Shown: positions 1 to 7,928, counted from the stretch's first letter. The stretch: DNA of 20,103 nucleotides from Chloroflexia bacterium (GCA_025924435.1 JAICIL010000043.1:1-20103); one strand, 5' to 3'. Notes: generated by a model not told the origin, from the sequence alone. Translations and numbers: made by a program.

Positions 1-31
1 GATCTGGCGGACCCTCGCCGCGATGGGCTGA
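1..31 (+). CDS. 3' end of an unidentified gene (partial)
   Basis: The window opens in a frame that reads IWRTLAAMG and ends at TGA (29-31). Every third codon position is G or C, as expected of coding sequence in this GC-rich genome, and a palindromic repeat follows 12 bases later, as it does after other genes here. The piece is too short to name a family, and it could be chance. Confidence 0.3.
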   Translation, partial: IWRTLAAMG

Positions 32-43
32 CTATCGGTCCTT

Positions 44-91
44 CCTAACCCCCAACCCCCTTCCCTCCGAGGGAAGGGGCCGGGGGATAGG
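44..91. repeat. Palindromic element, CCTAACCCCC family
   Basis: The outer arms CCTAACCCCC and GGGGGATAGG pair except for one A-A position. The inner arms CCCCTTCCC and GGGAAGGGG pair perfectly around a short loop. A second, longer member with the same outer arms lies at 16057-16185. It follows the stop of the preceding gene and could act as a terminator-like structure, although no T-run follows it. Confidence 0.75.
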
Positions 92-245
92 ATTCCTCAG
101 TGATAGCGGCAAAGCGTAGGCTCTACCAGGTCAGTTTGGCGCCTTGACGGACAACGCCTTCCCTGCAACGCTATTGACAGATGCATGACGCCCATTCCGG
201 GCGCGGCCCCACTCGTTGCACATTGCTTCGCACAGGAGGAACGCT

Positions 246-1268
246 ATGGTGACATTCGCGGAGATACTGCCCCCGTACCCGAACCGGATGTGGGCGCTCT
301 GCACGCAGATGAATGTGACGCACGCCGTGACCGGGCTGCCGTTCGGGCCGGGCGGGCCGCAGCACTGGACGCCGGAGCGGATTGCGGCGACGAAAATCGG
401 CGACCGCCCGTGGGATTTCCAGCCGCTGCTGCATATGCAGCAGCGGTTCGCGGACGCGGGCCTGACGGTGGACGTGATCGAGTCCGCCCCGCCGATGGAC
501 CAGATCCGCCTCGGCCTGCCGGGCCGCGACGCGGAGATCGAGTATTTCGCGACGATGCTCCAGAGCATGGGCGCGGTCGGCATCCCCGTCGTCTGCTGGA
601 ACTGGATGGCGCAATTCAACTGGCAGCGCACCTCGATCACGACGCGGGGCCGGGGCGGCGCGTTCGTCTCCAGTTTCGATTACGCGCTCGTCAAGGATGC
701 CCCCCTCACCCCGGCGGGCGTCGTGAGCGAGGAGCGGCTGTGGGAGAACCTGCACTACTTCCTCGAACGGATTATGCCGGTGGCGGAGGAGAGCAATGTC
801 CGGCTGGCGATGCACCCGGACGACCCGCCGCTCTCGCCGATCCGGGGCGTCGGGCGGATCATGCGCAGCGTCGAGAACTTCGACCGCCTCCTCGATCTCG
901 TCCCCAGCCCGCACAACGGCATCACGCTCTGTCAGGGCAACTTCGCCCTGATGACGCCGGACATTCCGGGGGCGATCCGCCATTTCGCGTCGCGCAAGGC
1001 GATCCACTTCGTCCACTTCCGCGATGTGCGCGGCACGCCGGAGAAGTTCGCGGAGGTCTTCCACGACGAGGGGCAGACGGACATGCTCGAAGCGATGCGC
1101 ACCTATCTGGCGGTCGGCTTTGATGGCCCGATGCGCCTCGACCACGCGCCGACGATGGAGGGCGAGGGGAACGACCAGCCCGGCTACGAAATCCTCGGCC
1201 GCCTCTTCGCCACCGGCTACATGACCGGCCTGCGCGAAGCCGCAACCAAAGACCTCGCGCGCGGATAA
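246..1268 (+). CDS. Mannonate dehydratase-like TIM-barrel protein (UxuA family)
   Basis: The 340-residue protein resembles UxuA, which dehydrates D-mannonate to 2-keto-3-deoxygluconate in hexuronate breakdown in the cytoplasm. Visible family features are the MHPDDPP segment (residues 189-195), the TLCQGN segment (227-232) at the position of the family's conserved cysteine, HFVHFRDVR (254-262) and RLDH (297-300) near the C-terminus. ATG 246 is chosen because AGGAGGA (234-240) lies five bases upstream; an in-frame ATG at 216 lacks such a site. It is shorter than typical UxuA (about 360-390 residues) and has no linked uxaC, uxaB or kdgK, so the substrate could be another sugar acid. The family call is firm, the substrate is not. 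Confidence 0.8.
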   Translation: MVTFAEILPPYPNRMWALCTQMNVTHAVTGLPFGPGGPQHWTPERIAATKIGDRPWDFQPLLHMQQRFADAGLTVDVIESAPPMDQIRLGLPGRDAEIEYFATMLQSMGAVGIPVVCWNWMAQFNWQRTSITTRGRGGAFVSSFDYALVKDAPLTPAGVVSEERLWENLHYFLERIMPVAEESNVRLAMHPDDPPLSPIRGVGRIMRSVENFDRLLDLVPSPHNGITLCQGNFALMTPDIPGAIRHFASRKAIHFVHFRDVRGTPEKFAEVFHDEGQTDMLEAMRTYLAVGFDGPMRLDHAPTMEGEGNDQPGYEILGRLFATGYMTGLREAATKDLARG

Positions 1269-1277
1269 GGGCGCGTT

Positions 1278-1374
1278 TTGGAACCGCGAAGGCCCGAACG
1301 GCCCGCAGAGGGGAAAGCAGAGAAAAGAAGTTTCTTCCTCTTTCTTCTTTTTCCTTCGCGCCTTCGCGGTTCAA
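1278..1374. repeat. Palindromic element, AACCGCGAAGG family
   Basis: AACCGCGAAGGCCCGAA (from 1282) and the complement of TTCGCGCCTTCGCGGTT (ending 1372) form long imperfect arms. Between them a purine-rich strand (AGAGAAAAGAAG) faces a pyrimidine-rich one (CTTTCTTCTTTTTCC), so the whole segment can fold into one hairpin. It begins about 10 bases after the preceding stop and has the architecture of the ACAGAG-type elements elsewhere in the window. Confidence 0.7.
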
Positions 1375-1453
1375 TTCCCTTCCTACGTCAGGCCACGATG
1401 CGGCCGAAGGAGCGGGCGAAGGGACGGTTGCCACTACGCCGATGGAGGATGAA

Positions 1454-2041
1454 ATGGAGGATGAAGCGGTGCTCCCCTTCCCGACTCGAACCGTCCCCGT
1501 GACGACGACCTATCTGCATCTCCTATCGCGCGAGCAGTTCCGCCCGACGTTCGTCGAAGACCCGGATCTGCTCGTCCTCGAAATGCGGGAGCCGTCCGTC
1601 GCCTTTTACCGTTTCCTGTATGACGCCGTCGGGCGCGAGTTCGTCTGGATTGACCGCTTGCTATGGACGGACGCGCAATACCAGGAGTATCTGTCGCGAC
1701 CGACGACGACGGTGCTCGTGCTCTACTACCGGGGTACGCCCGTCGGATACATTGACCTGGATGCCTCCGAGGGCGCGGCGGCGGAAATCGCCTACCTGGG
1801 GCTGGTGCCTGCCGTGCATGGCCGGGGGTTCGGGAAGCATCTGCTCTCCGTCGGCGTGCGGCGCGCCTTCGATGACGGCGCGGCGCGGGTCTGGCTGCAC
1901 ACCTGCACGCTCGACGGGCCGCACGCCATCGCGAATTACCGGGCGCGCGGCTTCGTCCCATACAAGACGACGATGCAGGATGAACTGGTGCCGCTCGATT
2001 GGCAGCCGCCCGTACAGACGGAACGAATAGATCGGGATTGA
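1454..2041 (+). CDS. GNAT-family N-acetyltransferase
   Basis: A protein of about 195 residues with the GNAT fold, which transfers an acetyl group from acetyl-CoA to an amine. The acetyl-CoA pyrophosphate loop is seen as VPAVHGRGFGKHLL, preceded by strand residues AEIAYLGL, and followed by LHTCTLDGPHAIANYRARGFVPY, the usual C-terminal helix and strand where N and Y contact CoA. The start is uncertain. ATG 1442 is upstream in the same frame; ATG 1454 has GGAGG five bases before it; GTG 1469 has GGAGGA seven bases before it. These choices arise from a tandem copy of ATGGAGGATGAA. The stop abuts a palindromic repeat. The acceptor substrate is unknown. Confidence 0.85.
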   Translation: MEDEAVLPFPTRTVPVTTTYLHLLSREQFRPTFVEDPDLLVLEMREPSVAFYRFLYDAVGREFVWIDRLLWTDAQYQEYLSRPTTTVLVLYYRGTPVGYIDLDASEGAAAEIAYLGLVPAVHGRGFGKHLLSVGVRRAFDDGAARVWLHTCTLDGPHAIANYRARGFVPYKTTMQDELVPLDWQPPVQTERIDRD

Positions 2042-2116
2042 GCACAGAGGGCACGGAGGACACAGAGCGCACAGAGTCAGACTTTTTTCTCTCCCCCCTC
2101 TGTTGTCCTCTGCGCT
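2041..2116. repeat. Palindromic element, ACAGAG family
   Basis: The left arm AGCACAGAGGGCACGGAGG (2041-2059) pairs imperfectly with CCTCTGTTGTCCTCTGCGCT (2097-2116), and a T6 run (2083-2088) lies in the loop. The left arm overlaps the last base of the GNAT stop codon. Related elements are at 9257-9528 and 12223-12373. Confidence 0.65.
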
Positions 2117-2149
2117 TACCCGTCGTCTTTTTCCCAAACATTGCTTTGC

Positions 2150-2166
2150 TGATATGATCCGATCAT
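2150..2166 (+). promoter_or_regulatory. Extended -10 promoter with overlapping palindrome
   Basis: TGATATGAT (2150-2158) fits an extended -10 element (TGn plus TATGAT) placed 30 bases before the DUF2255 start; the same nine bases precede the toxin-antitoxin pair at 15309. No good -35 is seen. A 13-base perfect palindrome, ATGATC-C-GATCAT (2154-2166), overlaps the -10 and could be an operator. This is inferred from sequence only. Confidence 0.4.
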
Positions 2167-2187
2167 CGTAGCGAAAGGGAGGGCGGC

Positions 2188-2574
2188 ATGGCGGGATGGG
2201 ATCGGGCGACGCTCGACGCGGCGGCGCGAGAGCGGGAAGTTGAGCTGACGACGTGGGGGCGCGCGACCGGCAAACCGGCGCGCGTCACCCTCTGGATCTG
2301 GGGCGACGGCACGCGCCTCTTCATCCGCTCCGGGGGCGGGATGGGGCGCGATTGGCCGCAAAATCTGCTCGCGCGCGGGCGGGGCATCCTCCACCTCGCG
2401 GGGCGGGACATCCCCGTCCGCGCCCGCCATGTCACCGATGAGGCCGAGGCGCGCGCCGGGGCGGCGATGGTTAACCGCAAGTATCAGACGGCGAACACGC
2501 CCTCGGCGGGAGGCGGGCCGCTGACGCCCGCCGAGCGGGCGACCTTCGAGCTGACGCCCGACGACGCATCTTAG
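2188..2574 (+). CDS. DUF2255 family protein, split-barrel fold
   Basis: A 128-residue protein matching the DUF2255 pattern: VELTTWGRATGKPARVTLWIW (18-38) followed by GTRLFIRSG, RDWPQNLLARG and GRDIPVRARHV. These small proteins are related to flavin/F420-binding split-barrel proteins; most have no assigned reaction. The start ATG 2188 has an AGGGAGGG site just upstream, and the length suits the family. The C-terminal third (NRKYQTANTPSAGG) is less conserved in my recollection. It lies alone between two palindromic elements with its own promoter candidate. F420 use is plausible because a luciferase-like protein is encoded at 9554, but nothing seen here proves the cofactor. Confidence 0.7.
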   Translation: MAGWDRATLDAAAREREVELTTWGRATGKPARVTLWIWGDGTRLFIRSGGGMGRDWPQNLLARGRGILHLAGRDIPVRARHVTDEAEARAGAAMVNRKYQTANTPSAGGGPLTPAERATFELTPDDAS

Positions 2575-2592
2575 CGCAACGATCGTATCGGT

Positions 2593-2616
2593 GGTGGCGG
2601 GCTTCAGCCCGCCACC
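2593..2616. repeat. Short perfect palindrome, GCGGGCTTCAGCCCGC type
   Basis: GGTGGCGGGCT and AGCCCGCCACC form an 11-bp perfect inverted repeat around TC. It shares its layout (GGTGG, then a GC-rich palindrome around CTT) with the larger element at 9382-9447. It lies between the DUF2255 stop and the converging histidine kinase stop, so it may serve as a bidirectional terminator-like hairpin. Confidence 0.65.
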
Positions 2617-2690
2617 AGCGGCGCAATGCTTCCGCAAAACGCTGTAAGCGGGATACCAAAGCGGCGGGCATGGTTCGCGCGGAACGCCGC

Positions 2691-4490
2691 TCACCGCGCG
2701 GGCGCTCCCTGCGCGTCTATGGTCCGGGGCAGCCAGACGATAAACCGGGTGCCTCGATCGGTCCCCGCGCTCTCCGCCCAGAGCCGACCGCCGTGCCGCT
2801 CCACGATCGTGCGGCAGATGTTCAATCCGATCCCCACGCCGGGCAGCCCGCGCTCCTCCGCGTTCGCGGCGCGCGTGAAGGGCTCGAAAATCGTCTCCTG
2901 CGCGCCGACCGGCAGGCCGATCCCCTCGTCGCGCACGCTCAAACGGGCCCCCGCATCCTCCCGCACGAGGGAGAGGGCGATGATGCCCCCGTCCGGGGAG
3001 TACTTCACCGCGTTCTCCAAAAGGTTCACGACCACCTGCTCGATCCGCTCCGCGTCCGCCATCACCTCGCACGGGTCGTCCCACCGCTCGATGGCGAAGG
3101 TATGGCGATCGTCCGACCGCTCCCGATATTCCGCCACCACGGCCTCCAGATGCCGCGCGAGGTCAACCGTCTGGAAGCGGAAGAGGAGTTTCCCGGTACG
3201 GATGCGGACGATATCGAGCAAGTCGTACGTCAGCCGGTCGAGGCGATCGGCCGCATGGGCGACCACTTGGACATACCGCGCGAGCTGCACCGCGTCGAGC
3301 GTGCGGCTCGCCTGCCGCCGCAGGAGGAGCTGCGCGTATCCCTTGATGCTCGTGACGGGCGTGCGCATCTCGTGCGCGGCGATGGAGAGGAACTGATCCC
3401 GCACCGTCAGCGCTTCCCGCGCCTCCCGGTAGAGGCGCGCGTTCTCGATGGCGAGCGCCGCCCGGTGTGCCAACTGTTCCGCGAATTGCCGGTCCATCTC
3501 GCCGTACGCGGCGCTGCCCCCCGCCCGGACGCACGAGAGCAGCCCGATCACATGGCCGCGCGTCACCAGCGGCGCGATGATGCAGGAGGTCGGGGCGAGG
3601 TCGCGCATCATCGCGAGATGTTCGTCATCCACCGCAATCGTCGCCATCATCTCGTGCGTGATCGCGGGGAAGAGCAGGGCCTCTCGCGTCTCGAACAGGG
3701 TGGCGACGGTCGCCTGACGCACCCGCGCGACGGGATAGCGGCGGCGATATTCCCGCAGCAAATCGTCCTTCCGCGGGTCCCGATGCGCAGCGGCGACGAG
3801 GCGGAGCGACCGATCGTCTTCCAGCACTTCCACGATGCAGTAATCCGCGAAACCCGGCGCGACGAGCCGCGCGACCCGCCGCAGAGTCTCCTCGTAATCG
3901 AGCGATGCGTCGAGGACGACCGCCGCGTTCCCCAGGAACGCCTCGCGCTGTCGCGCCGCTTCGGCGGTCGCGAGCGCCGCCTGCAGGTCGCGCCGCGCGC
4001 CGTCCAATGCCCCGGTCAGCGCGCGCGCCTGCGCCGCCATCTCGCGCGCGAGCGCGGTGCTGCTCTCGAGGGCCTGCATCGCGCGCTCCCGCGCGAACGT
4101 GGCGGCCAGGAGGGGCAGAACGGCCCGGAGCGCGGCGAGATCCGGGCGATGCTCGCGCACCCCGAGGACGACCAGGACGGAGCCGTCCGCAGCCGCCACC
4201 CCGCACGCCGCGACGGAAGCGCCGCCCGGGGCGGGCAGCGCGTCGGCGTAGTGGCCCTCGTCCCGGCATGCGCGCAGGAAGCGCTGCCACCGCTGCCCTT
4301 CCGGCAGGGTCTGCGGGAAGCCGAGCGCCGGGAGCGGGATAGCGAGCCGGGCATCCGGCACGAAGACGATCAAATCATCGCCGCCGAGATGCCGGGCGAG
4401 CGCGCGCGCGGCGGCGGGCCGGTCCGGATCGGCGACCAACCGGCCGGCAAGCGCGAGGGCGGCGGGATCGAGCACGACGGGGGGAGCCAT
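2691..4490 (-). CDS. GAF-domain sensor histidine kinase
   Basis: A 599-residue soluble kinase with no membrane segments. Residues 1-130 look like a degenerate sensor domain, 135-185 are Ala/Arg/Glu-rich and likely coiled coil, and 190-355 are a GAF-type domain. HisKA follows with the phosphoacceptor H373 in AAHEMRTP, then an HATPase domain with N box NLLENAVKYS (489-498), G1 box DEGIGLP (521-527), F box EPFTR and G2 box GVGIGLN (551-557). All catalytic boxes are intact. The ATG at 4490 overlaps the stop of the upstream FIST gene in TGATG, so translation is probably coupled. Extending the frame upstream only reads an antiparallel shadow of the FIST gene. No response regulator is encoded nearby. 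The signal is unknown; the FIST partner is the best candidate for sensing it. Confidence 0.9.
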   Translation of the reverse strand: MAPPVVLDPAALALAGRLVADPDRPAAARALARHLGGDDLIVFVPDARLAIPLPALGFPQTLPEGQRWQRFLRACRDEGHYADALPAPGGASVAACGVAAADGSVLVVLGVREHRPDLAALRAVLPLLAATFARERAMQALESSTALAREMAAQARALTGALDGARRDLQAALATAEAARQREAFLGNAAVVLDASLDYEETLRRVARLVAPGFADYCIVEVLEDDRSLRLVAAAHRDPRKDDLLREYRRRYPVARVRQATVATLFETREALLFPAITHEMMATIAVDDEHLAMMRDLAPTSCIIAPLVTRGHVIGLLSCVRAGGSAAYGEMDRQFAEQLAHRAALAIENARLYREAREALTVRDQFLSIAAHEMRTPVTSIKGYAQLLLRRQASRTLDAVQLARYVQVVAHAADRLDRLTYDLLDIVRIRTGKLLFRFQTVDLARHLEAVVAEYRERSDDRHTFAIERWDDPCEVMADAERIEQVVVNLLENAVKYSPDGGIIALSLVREDAGARLSVRDEGIGLPVGAQETIFEPFTRAANAEERGLPGVGIGLNICRTIVERHGGRLWAESAGTDRGTRFIVWLPRTIDAQGAPAR

Positions 4491-5653
4491 CACGGGATCG
4501 CGCACACGACGGCGGTGCAATTGTGGAAGCCGCTGAACTGCCCGTCGGCGCGGGCGATCTGCCCGTAGGTGTTGCAACCGGCGAAATCCGCGGACCCGAG
4601 TGCGTCGCCGAGCGCCCGCAGTTCGATCCCGAAATCCCGCCCCGTCCGCAGGCGCGTCGCCACGCAATCGAAGAAGAGCGCCACTCGCGGTTGCAGCCCG
4701 TGCAGTTGCTCGAGCGCGGCGGTCGTCGCGCGCGTGGCCGCATCCGCCGCCGAGGCGACCGAGGCGCGCATGATGCAGACTACCGCCCCGATGGGGATGT
4801 CCGCCGCGCACGCGACCGTCCCATCCGGCTCGATCCCGAGCGGCACGCGCAACTTGTACCCGTCGTCGGTTTCGATGCCGAGGATATTGTGCAAGAAGAA
4901 CGGAACCGGGTCCGCCCGGTCGAACCGCTGGCCGGTGGCCTCCGCATACTCCGCGAAGACTTCCACCGCCGGGATGGCGTTCATGCTGACCAGGCGCATG
5001 CCGTCCGCCTCCGTTACCCGCATCGGCGCGCTCGCCGGCTGCCACCCGTGCGCCACGCCGATGCCGAGCGGCTTGTTCGACAGGATTTCGAGGGCGACGG
5101 CCGCGTCGGTCGCCGCTTCCGTGCCGCGGAAGACGTGCGTGCGCTCGAAGCGCGCGTCGTCGCCCGCACCGCCGCCGAAGAGTTGGTACGTGCCCCCCGT
5201 GAGGACGGTCATCTGCTCGACCAGTTCGTCGGCGAAGCCCGCGAGCGCGTCGGTGAGCACGAGCGCCGAGCGGTAGAGGTAGTCGTGCCGTTCCGTGCCC
5301 CGGAAAGACGCGACGAGTTCCCGCGCGGCGGCCCTTCGATCGGTGCGGAGGCCGCGGGCCATCCCCGCCGAGAACCGCATCTCGGGGGAGCGGAGCGCGA
5401 TGGCGCACGCCATCCCCTCGCCGTGGTGGGCCTTTGTGAACTCGCCCGCCGAGGACGCGCCGACGATCTCTCCGGGGCGGCACGCCGCCGCGAGGGCGTG
5501 CAGCAGCGGCGGGTAGTCGTGGCGCGACGACGCGAAGACGATGACGGCATCGGGCGACGCGCCCGGCAGTGCGCGCGCGATCTCCTCGCCGAGTATGCCG
5601 CCCGCGGCGGCGCTATCCGCCCGGTCGGTATATGCGATGAACGACTCGGTCAT
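4490..5653 (-). CDS. FIST domain sensory protein
   Basis: A 387-residue protein with the FIST_N (about 25-225) and FIST_C (about 230-375) arrangement. Visible landmarks are VGASSAGEFTKA near residue 80, the glycine-rich QLFGGGAGDD segment, FLHNILGIETDDGYKLRVPLG, and the C-terminal CNTYGQIARADGQFSGFHNCT. FIST domains are proposed ligand-binding sensor modules, often fused to or encoded beside signalling proteins. ATG 5653 is preceded by a GGGGGGAGAG Shine-Dalgarno sequence. It is the first gene of a two-gene unit with the downstream kinase, sharing a TGATG junction. I infer that it supplies the input for the kinase; the ligand cannot be read from the sequence. Confidence 0.88.
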   Translation of the reverse strand: MTESFIAYTDRADSAAAGGILGEEIARALPGASPDAVIVFASSRHDYPPLLHALAAACRPGEIVGASSAGEFTKAHHGEGMACAIALRSPEMRFSAGMARGLRTDRRAAARELVASFRGTERHDYLYRSALVLTDALAGFADELVEQMTVLTGGTYQLFGGGAGDDARFERTHVFRGTEAATDAAVALEILSNKPLGIGVAHGWQPASAPMRVTEADGMRLVSMNAIPAVEVFAEYAEATGQRFDRADPVPFFLHNILGIETDDGYKLRVPLGIEPDGTVACAADIPIGAVVCIMRASVASAADAATRATTAALEQLHGLQPRVALFFDCVATRLRTGRDFGIELRALGDALGSADFAGCNTYGQIARADGQFSGFHNCTAVVCAIP

Positions 5654-5963
5654 CTCTCCCCCCGTTCCCCGTTGTCCGACCGTCCGGCGGCGCGCCGTAT
5701 CGCGGCTGACACGCGAAAACGCCACCACGTCGCGCGGGTCGGGATGTCGGGTTACTCCCCCCTGTCCTCCCAACCCATACGGCATTGCAAGAACCATGCA
5801 CTGATGGCGGCGGAGCGTATCGCATTCCCCGCACATTTCACCGAAAGCGCGCGGGACCCGCGTGGACGGTGTCGCCCCGCGTGCGTTACTATCGTGCGGA
5901 CGGATCATTGCAGCGAAGACGCGGGGGCACACGGAGAAGGTGAAATTTGTAGCGGGGCAACGG
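5654..5963. other. Divergent intergenic region, no gene seen
   Basis: This 310-base gap separates the FIST gene (minus) from the permease operon (plus). I see no convincing ORF and none of the palindromic families. A weak plus-strand promoter candidate is TGGACG (5863-5868), an 18-base spacer and TACTAT (5887-5892), about 70 bases before the permease start. No minus-strand promoter for the FIST gene is clear. Confidence 0.4.
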
Positions 5964-6917
5964 ATGCGTGGCGCGCGCATACCGCGAGCCGGGGAGCAAC
6001 GCCGTGCGGGGGCGAAGGTGGCGTTGCTCGCGGCGCGCATCCGGCGCGAGCGGTGGATGTACCTCTTCATCCTGCCGGGTCTTCTCTATTTCATCGTCTT
6101 CCGCTATCTGCCGCTCCTGGGGAATGTCATCGCTTTTCAGGATTACTCGCCCTTCCTCGGCTTCCACAGCCCGTGGGTCGGCCTCGCCAACTTTCACCGG
6201 CTCGTCACCGACCCCGATGTCGGCGTCGCGATCGGGAACACGCTGGAGATCAGCGTTCTGCAACTGATTTTCTTCTTCCCCGCGCCGATTCTGCTCGCGC
6301 TCCTGCTCAACAGCATGATCAGCGAGCCGGTCAAGCGGCTGATGCAGAGCATCCTCTATCTGCCGCACTTCATCAGTTGGGTGATCATCATCGCCCTCTG
6401 GCAGCAAATCTTCGGCGGCGCGGGGGCGCTCAATAAGTTCCTGCGCAACGGCGGGCGCCAGACGATCGACATCATGACGAATCCCGGCTTCTTCAAGCCG
6501 CTCGTTGTTTTGCAACTGATCTGGAAGGAGACGGGATGGGGGACGATCATCATCCTCGCCGCGCTCACGCGCATTGACGCGACGCTCTACGAGGCGGCGG
6601 CGATGGACGGCGCGGGCGGCTGGCGGCGGCTCTGGCACGTCACGCTGCCCGGCATCCGGGGCGTGATCGTGCTGCTCCTCATCCTGCGCCTCGCGACGAT
6701 CCTCAGCACCGGCTTCGAGCAGATCTTCCTCCAGCGCAACGCGGTCGGCGCGCGGGCCGCCGAGGTGCTGGACACCTTCACCTATTTTCGCGGCATCCAG
6801 GGCGGGGACTGGGGCTTCGCGGCGGCGGTCGGCCTCGTCAAGGGGCTGGTGGCGGCGCTCCTCGTCTTCGCGGCGAACCGGGCCGCCAAGGCGTTCGGCG
6901 AGGAGGGCGCGTTCTGA
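5964..6917 (+). CDS. Sugar ABC transporter permease (LplB/UgpA type)
   Basis: A 317-residue inner-membrane permease with about six transmembrane segments; the first begins near residue 32 (MYLFILPGLLYFIVF). The EAA loop that docks the ATPase is seen at 208-232 (LYEAAAMDGAGGWRRLWHVTLPG). The FRYLPLLGNVIAFQDYSPFLGF segment is typical of the LplB branch, which imports complex oligosaccharides or glycan fragments. The start is uncertain: ATG 5964 has only a GGGG stretch before it, GTG 5940 and GTG 6018 are alternatives, and the N-terminal residues are basic and unlike the family core. The stop overlaps the next permease as TGATG, so the two are co-translated subunits of one importer. Confidence 0.88.
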   Translation: MRGARIPRAGEQRRAGAKVALLAARIRRERWMYLFILPGLLYFIVFRYLPLLGNVIAFQDYSPFLGFHSPWVGLANFHRLVTDPDVGVAIGNTLEISVLQLIFFFPAPILLALLLNSMISEPVKRLMQSILYLPHFISWVIIIALWQQIFGGAGALNKFLRNGGRQTIDIMTNPGFFKPLVVLQLIWKETGWGTIIILAALTRIDATLYEAAAMDGAGGWRRLWHVTLPGIRGVIVLLLILRLATILSTGFEQIFLQRNAVGARAAEVLDTFTYFRGIQGGDWGFAAAVGLVKGLVAALLVFAANRAAKAFGEEGAF

Positions 6918-7819
6918 TGGCGATGCGCACGCCCGCGAAGGTTCCGCCGTGGATGGAAAAGCCGCGCGCGGTCGCCTGTGTGGGCAAGATGCTGCTGCTG
7001 ATCGTCCTCGCCGTCGTGATGCTCTTCCCCTTCGTCTACGTGATCGCGGTCAGTTTCTCCAGTTATAAGGATGTGGTCGGCGGCGGCCTGATCCTCTTCC
7101 CGGCGCACCCGACGACGGGGGCGTACCGCGCGATCTTCGCGGGCGGCATCGTCGCGCACGCGCTCGAAGTCAGCATCGGCCTGACGCTGATCGGCACGGC
7201 GGTCAACATGTTCATGACGGTGACGATGGCGTACGGCCTCAGCCGCCCTGGCGTGCCGGGTAGCCGCCTAATCCTCGCGCTCGTCCTGCTCACGCTCATC
7301 TTCTCGGCGGGAATGATCCCCGATTACCTGCTCGTCAGGGACCTCGGCCTCATCAACACCTACGCGTCGGTCGTGCTGCCGGGGGCGATCAACGCCTTCA
7401 ATCTCGTCATCCTGCGCCAGTTCTTCATGGGCCTGCCGCCGGAACTGATCGAGAGCGCGCGGCTCGACGGCGCGAGCGACCTCTGGGTCCTCTTGCGAAT
7501 CGTGCTGCCCCTCTCGAAGCCGGTGCTGGCGGTCGTCGCGCTCTTCTACGGCGTCGCGCACTGGAACGACTTCTTCCGTGCTACGCTGTACCTCAACGAC
7601 GCGCACAAGTGGCCGATCCAGTTAGTATTGCGGCAGTATGTGTTGCAGGGGAGCGCCCTTGCGAGCGCCGTGACGATTGACCCGAACCAGCCGCCACCGC
7701 CCGCGCAGACGATCCAGATGGCCGTCGTCGTCGTCGCGACGGTGCCGATCCTGATCGTCTATCCGTTCCTGCAACGCTATTTCACCCGCGGTGTCCTGAC
7801 CGGGGCGATCAAGGGATGA
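6917..7819 (+). CDS. Sugar ABC transporter permease (LplC/UgpE type)
   Basis: A 300-residue permease and partner of the preceding subunit. It has six hydrophobic segments, starting at about residue 24, and the EAA loop at 176-201 (ELIESARLDGASDLWVLLRIVLPLSK). HWNDFFRATLYLND and the C-terminal GVLTGAIKG are characteristic of the LplC/YtcP branch. The ATG overlaps the upstream stop in TGATG, with GGAGGG about ten bases upstream. Neither the substrate-binding lipoprotein nor the ATPase is in the window, so they are encoded elsewhere or a shared MsmX-like ATPase is used. The substrate is unknown. Confidence 0.9.
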   Translation: MAMRTPAKVPPWMEKPRAVACVGKMLLLIVLAVVMLFPFVYVIAVSFSSYKDVVGGGLILFPAHPTTGAYRAIFAGGIVAHALEVSIGLTLIGTAVNMFMTVTMAYGLSRPGVPGSRLILALVLLTLIFSAGMIPDYLLVRDLGLINTYASVVLPGAINAFNLVILRQFFMGLPPELIESARLDGASDLWVLLRIVLPLSKPVLAVVALFYGVAHWNDFFRATLYLNDAHKWPIQLVLRQYVLQGSALASAVTIDPNQPPPPAQTIQMAVVVVATVPILIVYPFLQRYFTRGVLTGAIKG

Positions 7820-7823
7820 GGGA

Positions 7824-7907
7824 AGTAGCCAGTAGCCAGTAGCCGGTAGTCAGTTGACAATGGAGACGCTCCGCGCGTTTCTTTTCTATCTACTCTCTAC
7901 TGACTAC
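7824..7907. repeat. Palindromic element, AGTAGTCAGTAGCC family
   Basis: The left arm is a short tandem of AGTAGCC units ending GGTAGTCAGT (7824-7854). The right arm is CTACTCTCTACTGACTAC (7890-7907). They are imperfectly complementary around a GC-rich loop. The element starts five bases after the permease stop and ends just before the Shine-Dalgarno sequence of the NHL gene, so any hairpin lies in that gene's leader. Confidence 0.7.
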
Positions 7908-7928
7908 GAGCGAAAGGAGTGAGCGCAC

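Noticed and set aside
144..179. TTGACG (144-149) or TTGACA near 174 as a promoter for the dehydratase-like gene
   Set aside because: No acceptable -10 at 16-19 bases from either hexamer.
171..1145. Minus-strand 324-residue frame opposite the dehydratase-like gene
   Set aside because: Arg/His/Glu/Asp-rich shadow without motif; the plus strand carries the conserved family and a good ribosome site.
1279..1502. Small plus-strand ORF over the 1278-1374 hairpin
   Set aside because: It translates the purine/pyrimidine repeat arms and overlaps the GNAT start in another frame; no motif or ribosome site.
4491..5483. Minus-strand frame extending the histidine kinase upstream by about 330 residues
   Set aside because: The extension is Arg/Gly/Ala-rich, matches no domain, and overlaps the FIST gene on the same strand in another frame. 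The kinase ATG at 4490 forms a clear TGATG junction.
2670..6436. Long plus-strand open frames opposite the kinase and FIST genes
   Set aside because: Composition is that of antisense shadows in GC-rich DNA (Arg/Pro/Ala/Gly), with no motifs, while the minus strand encodes complete recognised families.
7824..7854. Tandem AGTAGCC units as a possible CRISPR or microsatellite
   Set aside because: The units are seven bases without spacers, and they are complementary to bases at 7890-7907, so they belong to a palindromic element.
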